Source of the DNA: Candidatus Intricatilinea gracilis
GTDB taxonomy: Bacteria > Pseudomonadota > Gammaproteobacteria > Burkholderiales > Burkholderiaceae_C
DNA: 64,000 nt
Assembly (NCBI GenBank): GCA_016702605.1
Contig: JADJDQ010000004.1
Coordinates: 372,001 to 436,000 of the forward strand
Direction of reading: 5' to 3'
How positions within the stretch are numbered: position 1 is the stretch's first letter; each line of letters starts with the position of its first letter. Made by a program: the position numbers and the translations under genes. Positions 8,760 through 17,099 of the stretch are shown here, one piece after another. The notes under the pieces were generated by a model. That model did not search any database, was not told the origin of the DNA, and worked only from the letters and a program-made list of their open reading frames with translations.

Positions 8760-10223
8760 ATGACGGCCAGGAAAGTTCTTCGTGTCCGCAAATCGGGCCA
8801 GTTCGATGCACCCAAACGCAGTCTGGGTGACCTTGATGCCAGCCTGGCCGGTGAGGTGCTCGCCTGCACCTCCGACCTGACACTGATCCTCGACGACAAG
8901 GGCGTGATCCGCGACCTGGCGTTTGCCAGCGACGAACTTGCCCAGCTGGTCGGTGATGCCTGGTTGGGGCAGCCCTGGGTCGACACGGTGAGTGAGGACA
9001 CCCGGGCCAAGGTCGCGTCCGTGCTTGCCGAGGCTGTGCAAGGAGTCATTCGCAGTCGCCAGGTGAACCAGCGTCTGTCCACCGGCGAAGACCTGCCGGT
9101 TCAATACACCTTTGCTCGACTGCCGGGTGTCGCGCGTGGTGGGCCGCGACTGCTGGCTTTCGGCCGCGACCAGCGACCCACCGCAGCCTTGCAGCAGCGG
9201 CTTGTCGAAGCGCAGTTGTCGGTCGAGCGTGACTACGCACGGTTCCGTCAGGCCGAACTGCGTTATCGCCACCTCTTCCAGGTGGCAGCAGAAGCAGTGC
9301 TGGTGGTCGACGCGTCTTCGGGCAAGGTGGTCGAGGCCAATCCGGCGGCCGTTGCGTTGTTCGAGGTTGCAGCAGACAAGTTGATCGGACTGGCGTTCCC
9401 CTTCGGCATGGCACCTCGCAGTGCCCGGGCGGTGCAGACTCTGATGGCCGCTGTGCGGCGCAGCGGCCGTGCCGAACCGGTGGCGGCCGAACTGGTAGCC
9501 GGGCGAGCCGAAGTTCGGGTGTCGGCCACGCTGGTACATCAGGACACCACCAGCTTGCTGCTGGTCCGTCTCACCCGTGGTGGTGATGTCCACGAGAACG
9601 CGCAGAGCGGCAATGCCGACGGCTCGATGCTGCTGCAACTGGCGCAGAGCTCGCCCGACAGCCTCGTGGTCACCGATCTCGACGGTCGGGTCTTGTCGGC
9701 CAACGCCGAGTTCCTCAACCTGACACAAATGGCCAACGAGGACTTGCTGCGTGGCCAGTCGCTCGACCGCTGGTTGGGCCGCAGTGGTGTCGACCTGGGC
9801 GTGCTGGTGTCGAACCTGCGCCAGGGTGGTTCGGTCAAACTGTTTGCCACCACCCTGCGCGGCGAATTCGGCTCCACCACCGACGTCGAGATCTCGGCCG
9901 TGATGGTGGCGGCTGCCGACCCTGCGTTCCTGGGCTTCACGATTCGTGATGTCGGGCGGCGTCTCACCTCCGAAGGTGATGGTCTCAAGGGCCTGCCGCG
10001 TTCGGTCAATCAGCTCACCGAGCTGGTCGGCCGTGTGCCGCTCAAGGAGATCGTCGGCGAAACGACCGACCTGATCGAGAAGTTGTGCATCGAGGCAGCA
10101 CTCGAACTCACACGTGACAACCGCGCCTCGGCGGCCGAGATCCTCGGCCTGTCGCGCCAGAGCCTGTACGTCAAGCTCAGGCGTTATGGCCTGGGCGACC
10201 TGGGTGCCAGCGCCGATCGTTAG
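8760..10223 (+). CDS. ppsR: Photosynthesis gene transcriptional regulator PpsR/CrtJ
   Basis: PpsR is the redox- and light-responsive repressor (activator for some genes in Rubrivivax) of photosynthesis genes. The 487-residue protein has an N-terminal region, PAS domains (one near 160-250 beginning YRHLFQVAAEAVLVVD, another near 300-400 beginning SPDSLVVTDLDGRVLSANA), and a C-terminal Fis-type helix-turn-helix, ASAAEILGLSRQSLYVKLRR. Only two cysteines are present, Cys36 and Cys443, the latter at the start of the DNA-binding region where redox-active cysteines are known in the family. The ATG at 8760 follows a good GGAGGGAG ribosome site. It acts on the TGT-N12-ACA sites seen upstream of bchF and bchG. 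Confidence 0.95.
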   Translation: MTARKVLRVRKSGQFDAPKRSLGDLDASLAGEVLACTSDLTLILDDKGVIRDLAFASDELAQLVGDAWLGQPWVDTVSEDTRAKVASVLAEAVQGVIRSRQVNQRLSTGEDLPVQYTFARLPGVARGGPRLLAFGRDQRPTAALQQRLVEAQLSVERDYARFRQAELRYRHLFQVAAEAVLVVDASSGKVVEANPAAVALFEVAADKLIGLAFPFGMAPRSARAVQTLMAAVRRSGRAEPVAAELVAGRAEVRVSATLVHQDTTSLLLVRLTRGGDVHENAQSGNADGSMLLQLAQSSPDSLVVTDLDGRVLSANAEFLNLTQMANEDLLRGQSLDRWLGRSGVDLGVLVSNLRQGGSVKLFATTLRGEFGSTTDVEISAVMVAAADPAFLGFTIRDVGRRLTSEGDGLKGLPRSVNQLTELVGRVPLKEIVGETTDLIEKLCIEAALELTRDNRASAAEILGLSRQSLYVKLRRYGLGDLGASADR

Positions 10224-10341
10224 GGTCTTGTGGTGCTGCGCACTGCCACCGCCGCTGTGCTGCCCTGATGCCGGCACCGGCCGGGCCAACTTCACCCAGG
10301 CTTGATCCAGTCGAGGCCAGGTTGTCTTTGCCGTGTCTCGC

Positions 10342-10383
10342 TGTCAGCTGATCTGGACACCCCACTGTAAATTGGAATTGACG
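10342..10383 (+). promoter_or_regulatory. Tandem PpsR-type sites upstream of bchG
   Basis: TGTCAGCTGATCTGGACA (10342-10359) is a perfect TGT-N12-ACA palindrome of the PpsR/CrtJ type. A second site, TGTAAATTGGAATTGACG (10366-10383), lies 6 bases downstream and differs only in the last base, as in the bchF site. The centres are 24 bases apart, similar to other paired CrtJ sites. TTGACG at 10378-10383 may act as a -35, but no good -10 was found. The sites sit 32 bases before the bchG ATG and probably govern bchG-bch2-bchP-tspO. Confidence 0.72.
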
Positions 10384-10414
10384 TTGGTTTGTGTCGGGTG
10401 GAAGAATCACCCGC

Positions 10415-11311
10415 ATGGAACGCCCGGCAATCTCGACGGTGGCGGAGCTGCTCAAGCCCATCACCTGGTTCCCACCGATGTGGGCCTTTGGCTGCGGCGT
10501 CGTGTCGTCCGGGCTGCCACTGGCCGAACGCTGGGTGATGGTGGGTGTGGGCGTCGTGCTCGCCGGCCCGATGGTGTGTGCCACCAGCCAGGCGGTGAAC
10601 GACTGGTTCGATCGTCATGTCGACGCCATCAACGAACCGAACCGGCCCATCCCTTCAGGACGTATGCCGGGCCGCTGGGGACTGTACATCGCCGTGTTGT
10701 GGACGGCGCTGTCGCTGCTGGTGGCCATGGCGCTCGGCCCGGTCGGGTTTGTCGCTGCCATGGCTGGCTTGTTGCTGGCCTGGGCCTACAGCGCGCCGCC
10801 GCTGCGTCTCAAGCGCAATGGCTGGTGGGGCAATGCCGCGTGCGGGCTTTGTTATGAAGGCCTGGCCTGGGCCACCGGTGCCGCGGTGATGGCGGCCGGT
10901 GCGATGCCGAGCAGTTGCTCGCTGCTGCTGGCCTTCCTGTACAGCGTGGGGGCCCACGGCATCATGACACTCAACGATTTCAAGTCGATCGACGGCGACC
11001 GTCGCATGGGCATCGCGTCGCTGCCCGTGCAGCTGGGCGTCGAGGGCGCGGCCTGGGCCGCCTGCGCCACGATGGCCTTGCCTCAGGTCGTCGTGGTGGC
11101 GCTGCTGCTGAGCTGGGGCGCAGGCTGGCATGCGCTGGCGGTGAGTGGCCTGCTGGCCGTTCAGCTCGTCCTGATGGCGCGTTTCCTGGCCTCGCCGCGC
11201 GAACGTGCCACCTGGTACAGCGCGCTGGGCGTCAATTTCTTCGTCATCGGCATGTTGGTCAGCGCGTTTGCCTTGCGTGCTGCGTCGAGTGTCGCGGGAG
11301 CTGCGGCATGA
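10415..11311 (+). CDS. bchG: Bacteriochlorophyll a synthase (chlorophyllide esterifying enzyme)
   Basis: BchG attaches the geranylgeranyl or phytyl chain to bacteriochlorophyllide a in the membrane. The 298-residue protein is a UbiA-family prenyltransferase. It has the opening LLKPITWFPPMWAFGCGVVS, the prenyl-diphosphate motif NDWFDRHVDAINEPNRPIPS (about residues 62-81), a second Asp-rich motif LNDFKSIDGDRRMG (about 190), and many membrane segments. The ATG at 10415, preceded by GGTGGAAG, is preferred to an upstream GTG at 10391. The stop overlaps the next gene as ATGA, so translation is likely coupled. Confidence 0.95.
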   Translation: MERPAISTVAELLKPITWFPPMWAFGCGVVSSGLPLAERWVMVGVGVVLAGPMVCATSQAVNDWFDRHVDAINEPNRPIPSGRMPGRWGLYIAVLWTALSLLVAMALGPVGFVAAMAGLLLAWAYSAPPLRLKRNGWWGNAACGLCYEGLAWATGAAVMAAGAMPSSCSLLLAFLYSVGAHGIMTLNDFKSIDGDRRMGIASLPVQLGVEGAAWAACATMALPQVVVVALLLSWGAGWHALAVSGLLAVQLVLMARFLASPRERATWYSALGVNFFVIGMLVSAFALRAASSVAGAAA

Positions 11312-12654
11312 GTTCGAATTTCGGCTGGTGGCAGATCGTTCGCCTGGGCCTGGTGCAGGCTTCACTCGGGTCCATCGTGGTGATGACCACGTCCACGCTC
11401 AACCGGGTGATGGTGGTCGAGCTGGCCTTGCCGGCGCTGCTGCCGGGTGCGCTGGTGGCCTTGCACTACCTCATGCAGATGCTGCGCCCCAAGCTGGGCC
11501 ACGGTTCCGATCGGGGCGGGCGGCGCACGCCCTGGATGATCGGCGGCATGGCCGTGCTGGCGCTGGGAGGCACGCTCGCGGCCGTGGCCGTGGCGCTGAT
11601 GGGCACGCAGCGTTTGCCCGGCATCGCGCTGGCTGTGCTGGCCTTCGTCTTGATCGGCCTGGGTGTGGGGGCTTGTGGCACGTCGCTGCTGGTGCTGCTG
11701 GCCAAACGTGTGGTCGCCACGCGGCGTGCACCGGCCGCCACGGTGGTGTGGCTCATGATGATCGTGGGTTTCGCAGTGACCTCGGGCATGGCCGGCAAGC
11801 TGCTCGACCCCTACTCGCCCGAGCGCCTGGTCGCCGTGATGGGTGGTGTGTCGGTGCTGGCCTTCGTGTTGTCCGTTGTGGCGCTGTGGGGGCTCGAAAC
11901 GCCCGTCACCAGAAGCGAGGCCACAGCCGCCGACGCTGCACCCAAGCCTGACTTCCGTGCTGCGCTGGCGCAGGTCTGGTCCGAGCCACCGGCGCGCCTG
12001 TTCACCATCTTCGTGTTCGTCTCGATGCTGGCCTACAGCGCACAAGACCTGATCCTCGAGCCCTTTGCCGGCACGGTGTTCGGCTTCACGCCGGGCAAGT
12101 CGACGCAGCTCTCGGGCATCCAGCATGGTGGGGTGCTGGTGGGCATGTTGCTGGCCACACTGGCCGGGCGCACCATCCGTGGCCGCAGTACCGGCTCACT
12201 CAAGCTGTGGACCATCTGGGGCTGTGTGTGCTCGGGCATCGCGATGTGCGGCCTGGTGCTGGCGGGGGTGATCGGGCCGAGCTGGCCGTTTACCGTCAAC
12301 GTGGTGCTGCTGGGCATGGCCAATGGGGCGTTCTCCATTGCGGCCATCGGGTCGATGATGGCGCTGGCCGGAGAAGGTCGTGATTCGAGCGAAGGTGTGC
12401 GCATGGGCCTGTGGGGCGCCTCACAAGCCGTGGCCTTTGGCCTGGGTGGATTGGTCGGCACGGCGGCCAGTGACCTGGCACGGTGGCTCATCTCGTCGCC
12501 CGGCCATGCCTATGCCTGTGTCTTTGCCAGTGAAGCGCTCATGTTCTTCATCTCGGCACGACTGGCCTGGCGCGTCGGCGCACGTGCCACCCTTTCACCT
12601 GGCAGCAATGCCCGCCCCTCACTGGCCGCAAGGCCTGAACTGGAGACCGCATGA
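11308..12654 (+). CDS. BCH2/PucC-family major facilitator-like membrane protein
   Basis: This 448-residue polytopic protein belongs to the PucC/LhaA/BCH2 group of MFS-like proteins, which act in assembly of light-harvesting complexes or delivery of bacteriochlorophyll. It begins MSSNFGWWQIVRLGLVQASL and has roughly twelve hydrophobic segments. Family blocks include TSTLNRVMVVELALPALLPG and LRPKLGHGSDRGGRRTPWMI. Its place between bchG and bchP is the usual one for bch2 (called orf428 in related species). It is joined to both neighbours by 4-base ATGA overlaps. Which complex it serves cannot be told from sequence. Confidence 0.88.
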   Translation: MSSNFGWWQIVRLGLVQASLGSIVVMTTSTLNRVMVVELALPALLPGALVALHYLMQMLRPKLGHGSDRGGRRTPWMIGGMAVLALGGTLAAVAVALMGTQRLPGIALAVLAFVLIGLGVGACGTSLLVLLAKRVVATRRAPAATVVWLMMIVGFAVTSGMAGKLLDPYSPERLVAVMGGVSVLAFVLSVVALWGLETPVTRSEATAADAAPKPDFRAALAQVWSEPPARLFTIFVFVSMLAYSAQDLILEPFAGTVFGFTPGKSTQLSGIQHGGVLVGMLLATLAGRTIRGRSTGSLKLWTIWGCVCSGIAMCGLVLAGVIGPSWPFTVNVVLLGMANGAFSIAAIGSMMALAGEGRDSSEGVRMGLWGASQAVAFGLGGLVGTAASDLARWLISSPGHAYACVFASEALMFFISARLAWRVGARATLSPGSNARPSLAARPELETA

Positions 12655-13928
12655 GCCAGCCCGAGATGTTCGACGTGGTCGTGGTCGGCGGTGGACCAGC
12701 CGGTGCCACCGCGGCCGATGACCTGGCCAGCAAGGGCCTGCGTGTGTTGTTGCTCGACCGGGCAGGGCGCATCAAACCCTGTGGCGGTGCGATACCTCCA
12801 CGCCTGATGCGCGACTTCGCCATCCCCGAATCACTGCTCGCCGCCCGCGCCACCTGCGCTCGCATGGTGTCACCTGCCGATCAGCAGGTCGACATCCACA
12901 TCCAGGGTGGTTACGTCGGCATGGTCGATCGCGAGGTGTTCGACGAGTGGCTGCGTGAACGTGCCGCCTCGCACGGCGCCATCCGCCGCACCGGCCGCTT
13001 CGAGCGCTACGAGGCCGACCCCGATGGCTCCGGCGCTCTGGTGCACTTCGCCGCCACATCCCCGCGCCGGCCCGGTGTCGCCGCGGCCGATGCGCAGGCA
13101 GATGGCGCGGCAGTTGCCGATCACGCCGAATCCGACGATCACATCGCCGGCGAGGCGGTGTGTGTGCGCGCCCGCGTGGTCATCGGAGCCGACGGCGCCC
13201 GCTCACAAGTGGCGCGGCAGGCCGTGACTCATGGCAAACCAGCCGACTGCGTGTTTGCGTATCACGAGATCCTGCAAGCACCCGCAGTCAAGCCGGCGGG
13301 CTACGACGAGTCACGCTGCGACGTGTATTACCGCGGCACCGTCTCGCCCGATTTCTATGGCTGGGTCTTCCCGCATGGCGACACGCTGAGTGTGGGCACG
13401 GGCAGCGCCGACAAGGGCTTTTCGTTGCGCCATGCCACGGCCGAGTTGCGCGAATCGGCCGGACTGCAGGGCTTTACCACGCTGCGCCGCGAAGGTGCGC
13501 CGCTGCCCATGCGCCCGCTCGAGCGCTGGGACAACGGGCGCGACGTGGTGCTGGCCGGTGATGCCGCCGGTGTGGTGGCGCCCGCCTCGGGTGAAGGCAT
13601 CTACTACGCCATGCTCGGTGGCCGCTTGGCGGCCGAGGCTGCGCAAGAAGCGATCATCACCAACGATGGCCGCAAGCTGGCGCTGGCCCGCAAGCGGTTC
13701 ATGGGTGAACACGGCCGGGTCTTCTGGGTTTTGGGTTTGATGCAACACTTCTGGTACGGTAGCGACAAGCGCCGCGAGCGCTTCGTCGCCATGTGCCGCG
13801 ACCGCGATGTGCAACAACTCACCTTCGATGCCTACATGAACAAACGCCTCGTCCGCGCCAAACCCCTGGCGCATGTGCGCATCTTCTTCAAGGACATGGC
13901 GCATCTGCTCGGCCTGGCCCGCGTATGA
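12651..13928 (+). CDS. bchP: Geranylgeranyl bacteriochlorophyll reductase
   Basis: BchP is a flavoprotein that reduces three double bonds of the geranylgeranyl tail to phytyl on bacteriochlorophyll. The 425-residue protein has the N-terminal FAD dinucleotide motif VVVVGGGPAGATAADDLA (about 9-26), the family signature KPCGGAIPPRLM, a second FAD motif RVVIGADGARSQVARQ and, near residue 300, AGDAAGVVAPASGEGIYYAM. The C-terminal end IFFKDMAHLLGLARV is typical. The start overlaps bch2 and the stop overlaps tspO, both as ATGA. Confidence 0.95.
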   Translation: MSQPEMFDVVVVGGGPAGATAADDLASKGLRVLLLDRAGRIKPCGGAIPPRLMRDFAIPESLLAARATCARMVSPADQQVDIHIQGGYVGMVDREVFDEWLRERAASHGAIRRTGRFERYEADPDGSGALVHFAATSPRRPGVAAADAQADGAAVADHAESDDHIAGEAVCVRARVVIGADGARSQVARQAVTHGKPADCVFAYHEILQAPAVKPAGYDESRCDVYYRGTVSPDFYGWVFPHGDTLSVGTGSADKGFSLRHATAELRESAGLQGFTTLRREGAPLPMRPLERWDNGRDVVLAGDAAGVVAPASGEGIYYAMLGGRLAAEAAQEAIITNDGRKLALARKRFMGEHGRVFWVLGLMQHFWYGSDKRRERFVAMCRDRDVQQLTFDAYMNKRLVRAKPLAHVRIFFKDMAHLLGLARV

Positions 13929-14446
13929 CAGCCACGCCGGCGCCGGGCCGGCGTTCAGGGCTCAGCCCGCTGCTGGTCCAGTCCCTTGTTGCTGCGGTGC
14001 TGGCCACGGCCGTTGCGGCCACGGGGGGTGCACTCACCCAACTCGGGCCCTGGTACCGGGGGCTGATCAAGCCTGCCTGGCAGCCGCCCGACTGGTTGTT
14101 CGGCCCGGCCTGGACACTCATCTTCATCTGCACCGCCTGTGCCGCCGTCATCGCCTGGCGCGCTGCCCGGTCGCCTGGGCAACGTGCCACCGTGCTGGTG
14201 CTGATGGCGGCCAATGCCGCCTGCAACATGGGCTGGAGCCTGCTGTTCTTCTTTCTGCAGCGGCCCGACTGGTCACTGCTCGAAGTTGTCCCGCTCTGGT
14301 TGTCCATCCTGGTGCCGCTCATCGTGTTCGGGCGCTGGTCGCGCCGTGCCGGGTGGTTGCTCGCCCCCTACCTCGCGTGGGTGAGTTTCGCGGCCTTCCT
14401 CAATTACACGATCGTGCGCCTGAACGCGCCGTTTGTCGGCATTTGA
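13925..14446 (+). CDS. tspO: TspO/MBR family tryptophan-rich sensory protein
   Basis: TspO (CrtK) is an outer-membrane or membrane tetrapyrrole-binding protein that modulates photosynthesis gene expression in response to oxygen in Rhodobacter. The 173-residue protein has five predicted membrane helices and the signature YRGLIKPAWQPPDWLFGPAW (about 45-64). It also has NMGWSLLFFFLQRPD and a late Trp/Tyr-rich segment ending FLNYTIVRLN. The ATG overlaps the bchP stop, so it is the fourth gene of the bchG operon. A tetrapyrrole-linked role fits this position but is inferred. Confidence 0.9.
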   Translation: MTATPAPGRRSGLSPLLVQSLVAAVLATAVAATGGALTQLGPWYRGLIKPAWQPPDWLFGPAWTLIFICTACAAVIAWRAARSPGQRATVLVLMAANAACNMGWSLLFFFLQRPDWSLLEVVPLWLSILVPLIVFGRWSRRAGWLLAPYLAWVSFAAFLNYTIVRLNAPFVGI

Positions 14447-14495
14447 GCGTCAGCCCCGTGATGCGGCAGCCCTGCTGGCATGAGGTGACGGCCTG

Positions 14496-14786
14496 ATGGT
14501 CACGCCGGTGCCGGGCGCAATGCTGCCGCCCGTACTCACACTCGAGATCATCGCCGCGCTGGTGCTGGTCGAAGCACTCGTGCTGGTGCTGCTGCACCGC
14601 TGGCGTGGCTGGGGGGTGGCGCCGCGCCTCATCCTGCCGCGGCTGCTGGCTGGCCTGGCCCTGATGTTGGCGCTGCGCGCCGCGCTGCTGCAGGCGGGCT
14701 GGCCCGAGATCTCGCTGTGGTTGTCGCTGGCCGGCCTGGCGCATCTGCTCGACCTGTGGCGCAGCTGGCCACGCGGTCGGCCTTGA
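14496..14786 (+). CDS. Small membrane protein downstream of tspO
   Basis: This 96-residue protein is strongly hydrophobic, with about three membrane spans (roughly residues 12-35, 45-65 and 70-85) separated by short basic loops such as HRWRGWG. It is not recognised as a named family. It starts 49 bases after tspO on the same strand and may be the last gene of the bchG-bch2-bchP-tspO transcript. Base composition and codon use match the photosynthesis cluster, which supports it being real. Confidence 0.6.
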   Translation: MVTPVPGAMLPPVLTLEIIAALVLVEALVLVLLHRWRGWGVAPRLILPRLLAGLALMLALRAALLQAGWPEISLWLSLAGLAHLLDLWRSWPRGRP

Positions 14787-14908
14787 CGGGTGCTCGGACG
14801 AGGGCCGGTGCCGAGCTCTGGCTTATCGTGACACCAATGTACTCGCGCCGTCGATCCACGCCGTCCTCGGCTGGACCAATTGCCGGGCCTCGTAGCGCAG
14901 CGCACGCG

Positions 14909-15487
14909 TCAGATATGCATCATCGCCGCGCCGCCCAGCGCCACCCCGACGGCGGCCACACCGAACATGCCGTATTCGAGCCACTTGCGTTTGGTCAGCA
15001 AGGCGATGGCGGCCAGGGCGATCGATACCTGCAGTGCCGTCGTGGCCTGGGCCCAGCGGTGGTGCAGATGTAGTTCGTCGTCGCTGCGTTTGTCCCAGGC
15101 GGTGGCCTCGGCTTCGAGTTTCTCGGCCGCTTGCTTGATCTCGACCTTTTCGCCCTTGTAGCGCTCGATCTCCTGCGCGTAATTGGCCTTCTTGTCTTCG
15201 GGCAGCAGATTCATCGTCACCTCGTAGAGGTTTTGTTTGCTGCTCTTGGCCTGGTAATAGTTCCACTGATTGCTCGCTTCGGTCTTCTTGATGGCGGCGT
15301 TGTTCTTGTACAGACCGGCATTGGCCTGGGTGGCGCCACCCATGTAGCTGAATAACGCACCCACCGTGGCGAGCACAGCCGTCATCACGGCAATCTGGCC
15401 GGCAAAACTGTCCGAGTTACCGTGTTGAGCGGCATGTTCGACCTCGTGGTCATGAGGGCCGTGAACATGAAAACCGTGTCCTGACAT
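14909..15487 (-). CDS. DUF4337 family membrane protein
   Basis: The 192-residue protein matches the DUF4337 pattern. A His-rich N-terminus (HGFHVHGPHDHEVEHAAQHG) precedes a first membrane helix (about 28-52). A soluble, charged coiled section contains NNAAIKKTEASNQWNYYQAK, and two C-terminal membrane helices (about 143-190) complete it. Function is unknown; the family is widespread in proteobacteria. It converges with the tspO-side genes and probably has its own promoter in the 157-base gap to folA. Confidence 0.82.
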   Translation of the reverse strand: MSGHGFHVHGPHDHEVEHAAQHGNSDSFAGQIAVMTAVLATVGALFSYMGGATQANAGLYKNNAAIKKTEASNQWNYYQAKSSKQNLYEVTMNLLPEDKKANYAQEIERYKGEKVEIKQAAEKLEAEATAWDKRSDDELHLHHRWAQATTALQVSIALAAIALLTKRKWLEYGMFGVAAVGVALGGAAMMHI

Positions 15488-15644
15488 GGAGAATTACCTT
15501 GCAGAGGTTGTGTTTGACCGTCGTGGGTCGACAGTAGAGACGAAAGAAAGCGACAGAAACTAGTCGCCGAATTCACCAAAAGAAAAGCGCGACGGCAAGT
15601 GACACCCGCCGTCCGTCCGCTCGCTCGAATCGGCGCTACATCGA

Positions 15645-16184
15645 TCAAACCCTTCCGGGGTGTCGCTCGTAACGCACGAAACTGAACTCGAAATCATTCG
15701 GCGGCGCGGCCCGATGCCTCTCGCGTGCCACCTCGACAAACTCGTCGGCTTGCCAGGCCGGAAACCAGGCGTCACCGTCGACGTGGGCATCGATCTCGGT
15801 GATCACCAATTCATCGGCCAGCGGCAAGGCTTGTGCATAAAGCTCAGCTCCGCCGATCACGAAGACCCGTTCGGGCGCAGGTTGTTGTCCCGCCACCGCT
15901 GCCAGCGCAGCCTCGACCGAACCCGCCACCAGCACGCCGGGCGACCCGGCGCTCCAGCCCGGCTGGCGTGTCAGCACCACATTGGTCCGCCCCGGCAGTG
16001 GCCGAAACCGTTCGGGCAGCGACAGCCAGGTCTTGCGCCCCATCAGCACCGGCGCACCCATCGTCACACGACGAAAGTGCGCCAGATCCTCAGGCAGCCG
16101 CCACGGCAACTGGTTGGCCAGCCCGATGACACGGCCATGCGCCATGGCAGCGATCAGGCAAAGGTGAGGGCGGTTGGCGAGCAT
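15645..16184 (-). CDS. folA: Dihydrofolate reductase
   Basis: FolA reduces dihydrofolate to tetrahydrofolate with NADPH. The 179-residue protein carries the classic blocks LCLIAAMAHGRVIGLANQLP near the N-terminus, WRLPEDLAHFRRVTMGAPVL, MGRKTWLSLP and the NADPH-side motif VFVIGGAELYAQALP, followed by VITEI. The ATG at 16184 is chosen because the longer frame would add 32 residues without similarity to DHFR. It lies 153 bases downstream of the DMT-type gene on the same strand. Length and motifs are normal for chromosomal folA. Confidence 0.95.
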   Translation of the reverse strand: MLANRPHLCLIAAMAHGRVIGLANQLPWRLPEDLAHFRRVTMGAPVLMGRKTWLSLPERFRPLPGRTNVVLTRQPGWSAGSPGVLVAGSVEAALAAVAGQQPAPERVFVIGGAELYAQALPLADELVITEIDAHVDGDAWFPAWQADEFVEVARERHRAAPPNDFEFSFVRYERHPGRV

Positions 16185-16337
16185 GTTTTGGCTGTGGGGC
16201 TGGGTAGGCGGGCCTGCAGGTGAATCGTCGTGGGCCAGCGCGAGGGCGGGGCCGGTGACCAAGGCGGCGCATTCTCGCAATTGCCGTCGGGGCGCTGGCG
16301 TCGGCCCGAAGCGGCGCAGTTGTACCCGAAAGTCGTG

Positions 16338-16901
16338 TCAGCCCGGTGTCTGCGCAGGCGGCGCCAGGCGTCTGGGCAACAACACACTGGCGATGGCCAG
16401 CATCACACACCCCGCCGCCACGCCGTCTTGCCATACGGGTGTTTCACCCAAGATCAGCGGTGCGCCCAGCGTGCCCAGCAGCGGCACGGCCATGATCGAA
16501 AAGGCACTGGCCGTGGGCGGCATCTCGCGCGCCATGCCGAACCAGATGATCTGCGCCACGCCGTAGTTCATCACCACACCCCACACCAACGAGGCCCACA
16601 GGCCCGGCGACCAACGCGTTGCGTCGGGCACGGCTTCGAGCGACACGGCCAGCAGCCAGAACACGCCGGATGCCATCCCCATCATCCACACCGTCACCGC
16701 CTCGGTCGACAGGGGCAGGCGCGTGTCCAGGCCGCGGGCGCGGTAGAAGGCCAGCAGCAGCAGCGAGCCGCCGGTCATCGTGATGGCGCGAAACCACAGC
16801 GGCCCGATCTCGCGCAGCGAGTACTTCATCAAGGGCCAGTTCGCGCCCCAGATCAGGGTGAGCGCGACCAGCAGGGCAAGTCGGCGGGGGGTGAAGGGCA
16901 T
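16338..16901 (-). CDS. DMT/EamA-family transporter with a large internal deletion
   Basis: The frame opens like a drug/metabolite transporter (ALLVALTLIWGANWPLMKYS) and ends like the second EamA repeat (IIWFGMAREMPPTASAFSIM, then LLGTLGAPLILGE and VMLAIASVLLPRR). The whole protein is only 187 residues, whereas the family has about 290-300 residues in two repeats. The part after residue about 62 passes directly from the first repeat into the second, so roughly 100-110 residues are missing in frame. It keeps five or six hydrophobic segments. Either this is a decayed but open gene or an unusual short form. Confidence 0.7.
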   Translation of the reverse strand: MPFTPRRLALLVALTLIWGANWPLMKYSLREIGPLWFRAITMTGGSLLLLAFYRARGLDTRLPLSTEAVTVWMMGMASGVFWLLAVSLEAVPDATRWSPGLWASLVWGVVMNYGVAQIIWFGMAREMPPTASAFSIMAVPLLGTLGAPLILGETPVWQDGVAAGCVMLAIASVLLPRRLAPPAQTPG

Positions 16902-17099
16902 GCGCAGCGGGTCCGGTAGGGGCGCCGGATGCTAGCCGCTGAGGCGCGCGCCAACGCATGTGGTGCCGCACCGACACGACGCTGTCTTCGTCCTGCAAAC
17001 AAGCGTGCCTGTAGCCGATCGCAGCCCCTCGGTTCCACCGTTCAACTAGAAACACGCAGGCGAACATTCGTCGACGATCTTGGGAAAGGTAAACACGCC

